From Sphingomonadales bacterium (GTDB lineage Bacteria; Pseudomonadota; Alphaproteobacteria; Sphingomonadales; Sphingomonadaceae): a stretch of DNA of 14,436 nucleotides. The notes beneath the pieces are model-generated. The model was not told the DNA's origin and made no database searches. It was given only the letters and a program-made list of their open reading frames with translations. Location of the stretch: the NCBI GenBank assembly GCA_025360285.1, contig JANYCM010000033.1, positions 1 through 14,436 on the forward strand, given 5' to 3'. Below are positions 13,537 to 14,436 of the stretch, piece by piece. Numbering within the stretch: the first letter of the stretch is position 1; the number at the start of each line of letters is the position of its first letter. The position numbers were made by a program, and so were the translations under genes.

Positions 13537-14155
13537 CTGTCGTTACCGCCACTGGCGCCGCGATCATCTGGCCCTTCATCGCGCCTTCGCCCGCCGTCGG
13601 CGATATTGGCGCCTCAAGAATCTTGTGGACGACATCCATGCCCTCGATGACATGGCCGAAGACCGCATAGCCCTGGGTGTCACCCGTTCCCGCCGGATTG
13701 GCATCGAGCGAGGGCAGATTGCCGATGATCAGGAAGAAATCGCCCGCCGCCGTGCCGGGGGCCAGCCGCGCCATCGAAATCGCGCCGTCATCATGGGTGA
13801 GGCCGGTTTTCGTCGTCGGTTCATGGGCGATCGGCGCCAGCACGCGCTTGGCATTGCCGCGCACCCCCGCCTGCACCAGGCCATATTGGCCATCCGCCAG
13901 TTTCAGCGCGCGGTAGAAGGTGATGCCATCAAAACGTTTCTGATCGACATAGCGCAGGAAATTGGCGGTGGTGACCGGCGCACGCTGTTTTTCCAGCGCC
14001 AGAACGATGCGGCCCTGAGCGGTTTGCATGGCAATTTTGACTGTGGCGAAGACGGGCGGGGGCGGTGGCGCTTCTGGCGCCGGCGGTGCGGGCGGCGTCT
14101 GGGCCATTGCTGGGGCCGCCAGCACCACAAGGGCGGCAACAAGAAAGGTTTTCAT
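13511..14155 (-). CDS. Secreted cyclophilin-type peptidyl-prolyl cis-trans isomerase
   Basis: 214 residues. Residues 1-18 are a signal peptide (cleavage after AMA), followed by a proline-rich linker (20-34), then a cyclophilin domain. ITFYRAL (78-84) carries the catalytic arginine R82, with Y81 in place of the usual His. VQAGVRGN (94-101) corresponds to the QGGD region, with Q95. GAISMARLAPGTAAGDFFLIIG (125-145) and GYAVFGHVIEGMDVV (162-176) are family hallmarks. The SMAR core is followed by AAGDFF rather than the common TSQFF form, a frequent bacterial variant. It would catalyse proline isomerisation in the periplasm, a second exported PPIase beside SurA. ATG 14155 overlaps the preceding gene as ATGA, with GAGG upstream, so the two are co-translated. 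The 3' end overlaps yhhN by 26 bases. Confidence 0.92.
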   Translation of the reverse strand: MKTFLVAALVVLAAPAMAQTPPAPPAPEAPPPPPVFATVKIAMQTAQGRIVLALEKQRAPVTTANFLRYVDQKRFDGITFYRALKLADGQYGLVQAGVRGNAKRVLAPIAHEPTTKTGLTHDDGAISMARLAPGTAAGDFFLIIGNLPSLDANPAGTGDTQGYAVFGHVIEGMDVVHKILEAPISPTAGEGAMKGQMIAAPVAVTTVRRLPGTP

Positions 14156-14436
14156 TTCATAACCTCAGGGGCCTGCTCAACAACCGGCGAGGGTGCCGGC
14201 GCCGGGGCAACGTGGAGCACAGCAATCGGCGGCACCGGGGCCGCGGCGACCGCCGCCGGCGGCGTGGTATAGGCGGTCCGCATCAAGGCATTATGACGGT
14301 CGGCCGCCGTGCGCAGCGCGGTGTGCCGGACATTGGTATCGTCTTGAGCCGTCCGATGCGCGTCACGTGCGTCGCGATGCGCCTGCACGGCAGACTGATG
14401 GGCGGCCAGAGCTTGCTGATAGGCTTGCCAGGCGGC
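14152..14436 (-). CDS. Unrecognised protein with heptad-repeat coiled coil, N-terminus beyond window edge
   Basis: The frame is open from the window edge to TGA 14154-14152, giving 94 visible residues. The first half is a continuous helix rich in Ala, Gln, His and Arg, with four heptads beginning A-Y/H (AYQQALA, AHQSAVQ, AHRDARD, AHRTAQD), so Y6, H13, H20 and H27 (numbered from the edge) fall on one face. The second half is a Pro/Ala/Val-rich, probably disordered tail ending PEVMK. I do not recognise the family. The ATGA overlap with the cyclophilin gene argues that it is real and in the same operon; a periplasmic or membrane-tethered partner is a guess. A shorter reading from an internal start at 14388 is less likely because the repeats extend upstream. 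Confidence 0.7.
   Translation of the reverse strand, partial: AAWQAYQQALAAHQSAVQAHRDARDAHRTAQDDTNVRHTALRTAADRHNALMRTAYTTPPAAVAAAPVPPIAVLHVAPAPAPSPVVEQAPEVMK
14341..14424 (-). repeat. Four diverged 21-base units encoding Ala-Tyr/His heptads
   Basis: Each unit begins GCN followed by TAT or CAT, and codons 1, 2 and 5 of each unit keep Ala, Tyr/His and Ala. The DNA has diverged while the protein period is kept, which suggests an old duplication or selection for the heptad rather than recent slippage. More units may lie beyond the window edge. Confidence 0.6.

Overview
The window is GC-rich, densely packed chromosomal DNA. Its gene content and order (pepA divergent from lptD-surA-pdxA-rsmA; guaB followed by an rsmB-like gene; several secreted TPR proteins) look like an alphaproteobacterium, most probably Sphingomonadales. 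That assignment is inferred from protein style and synteny, not from a marker gene. I see no tRNA, rRNA, insertion sequence, phage gene or CRISPR array, and no gene-free stretch longer than about 205 bases.

Layout. (1) 1-1238, minus: most of a leucyl aminopeptidase (pepA), cut at its C-terminal end by the window edge. (2) 1378-7680, plus: lptD, surA, pdxA, rsmA, a VOC (glyoxalase-fold) protein and a small secreted cupin. From surA on, these genes overlap or lie within about 20 bases of each other, so they are probably co-transcribed. The first four link outer-membrane biogenesis (LptD and its chaperone SurA) with PLP synthesis (PdxA) and ribosome maturation (RsmA), as in enterobacteria, but the apaG/apaH positions hold the VOC and cupin genes. 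(3) 10874-7677, minus: guaB, an RsmB/NOP-type RNA methyltransferase and a short TPR protein, with gaps of 4 and 29 bases, a probable operon. (4) 12216-10984, minus: a 410-residue exported TPR protein ending at a hairpin terminator. (5) 12747-12421, minus: a small lipoprotein with two Thr7 tracts and four tandem 11-residue repeats, ending at a strong intrinsic terminator. (6) 12853-13536, plus: a YhhN/TMEM86-family membrane protein. (7) 14436-13511, minus: the end of an unrecognised gene with a heptad-repeat coiled coil, overlapping by ATGA a secreted cyclophilin-type peptidyl-prolyl isomerase, which in turn overlaps yhhN tail to tail.

Much of the window concerns the cell envelope: LptD, SurA, a second exported PPIase, a lipoprotein, two exported TPR proteins and an integral membrane protein. 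The rest is housekeeping (GuaB, PdxA, RsmA, RsmB-like, PepA).

I did not find a clear new multi-gene system. The signals most worth a second look are the LEA-like repeat lipoprotein and its promoter palindrome, the heptad-repeat partner of the cyclophilin, a hairpin covering the guaB ribosome-binding site, a seven-codon bridging ORF between surA and pdxA, and the confinement of the rare tetranucleotide CTAG to gene boundaries.
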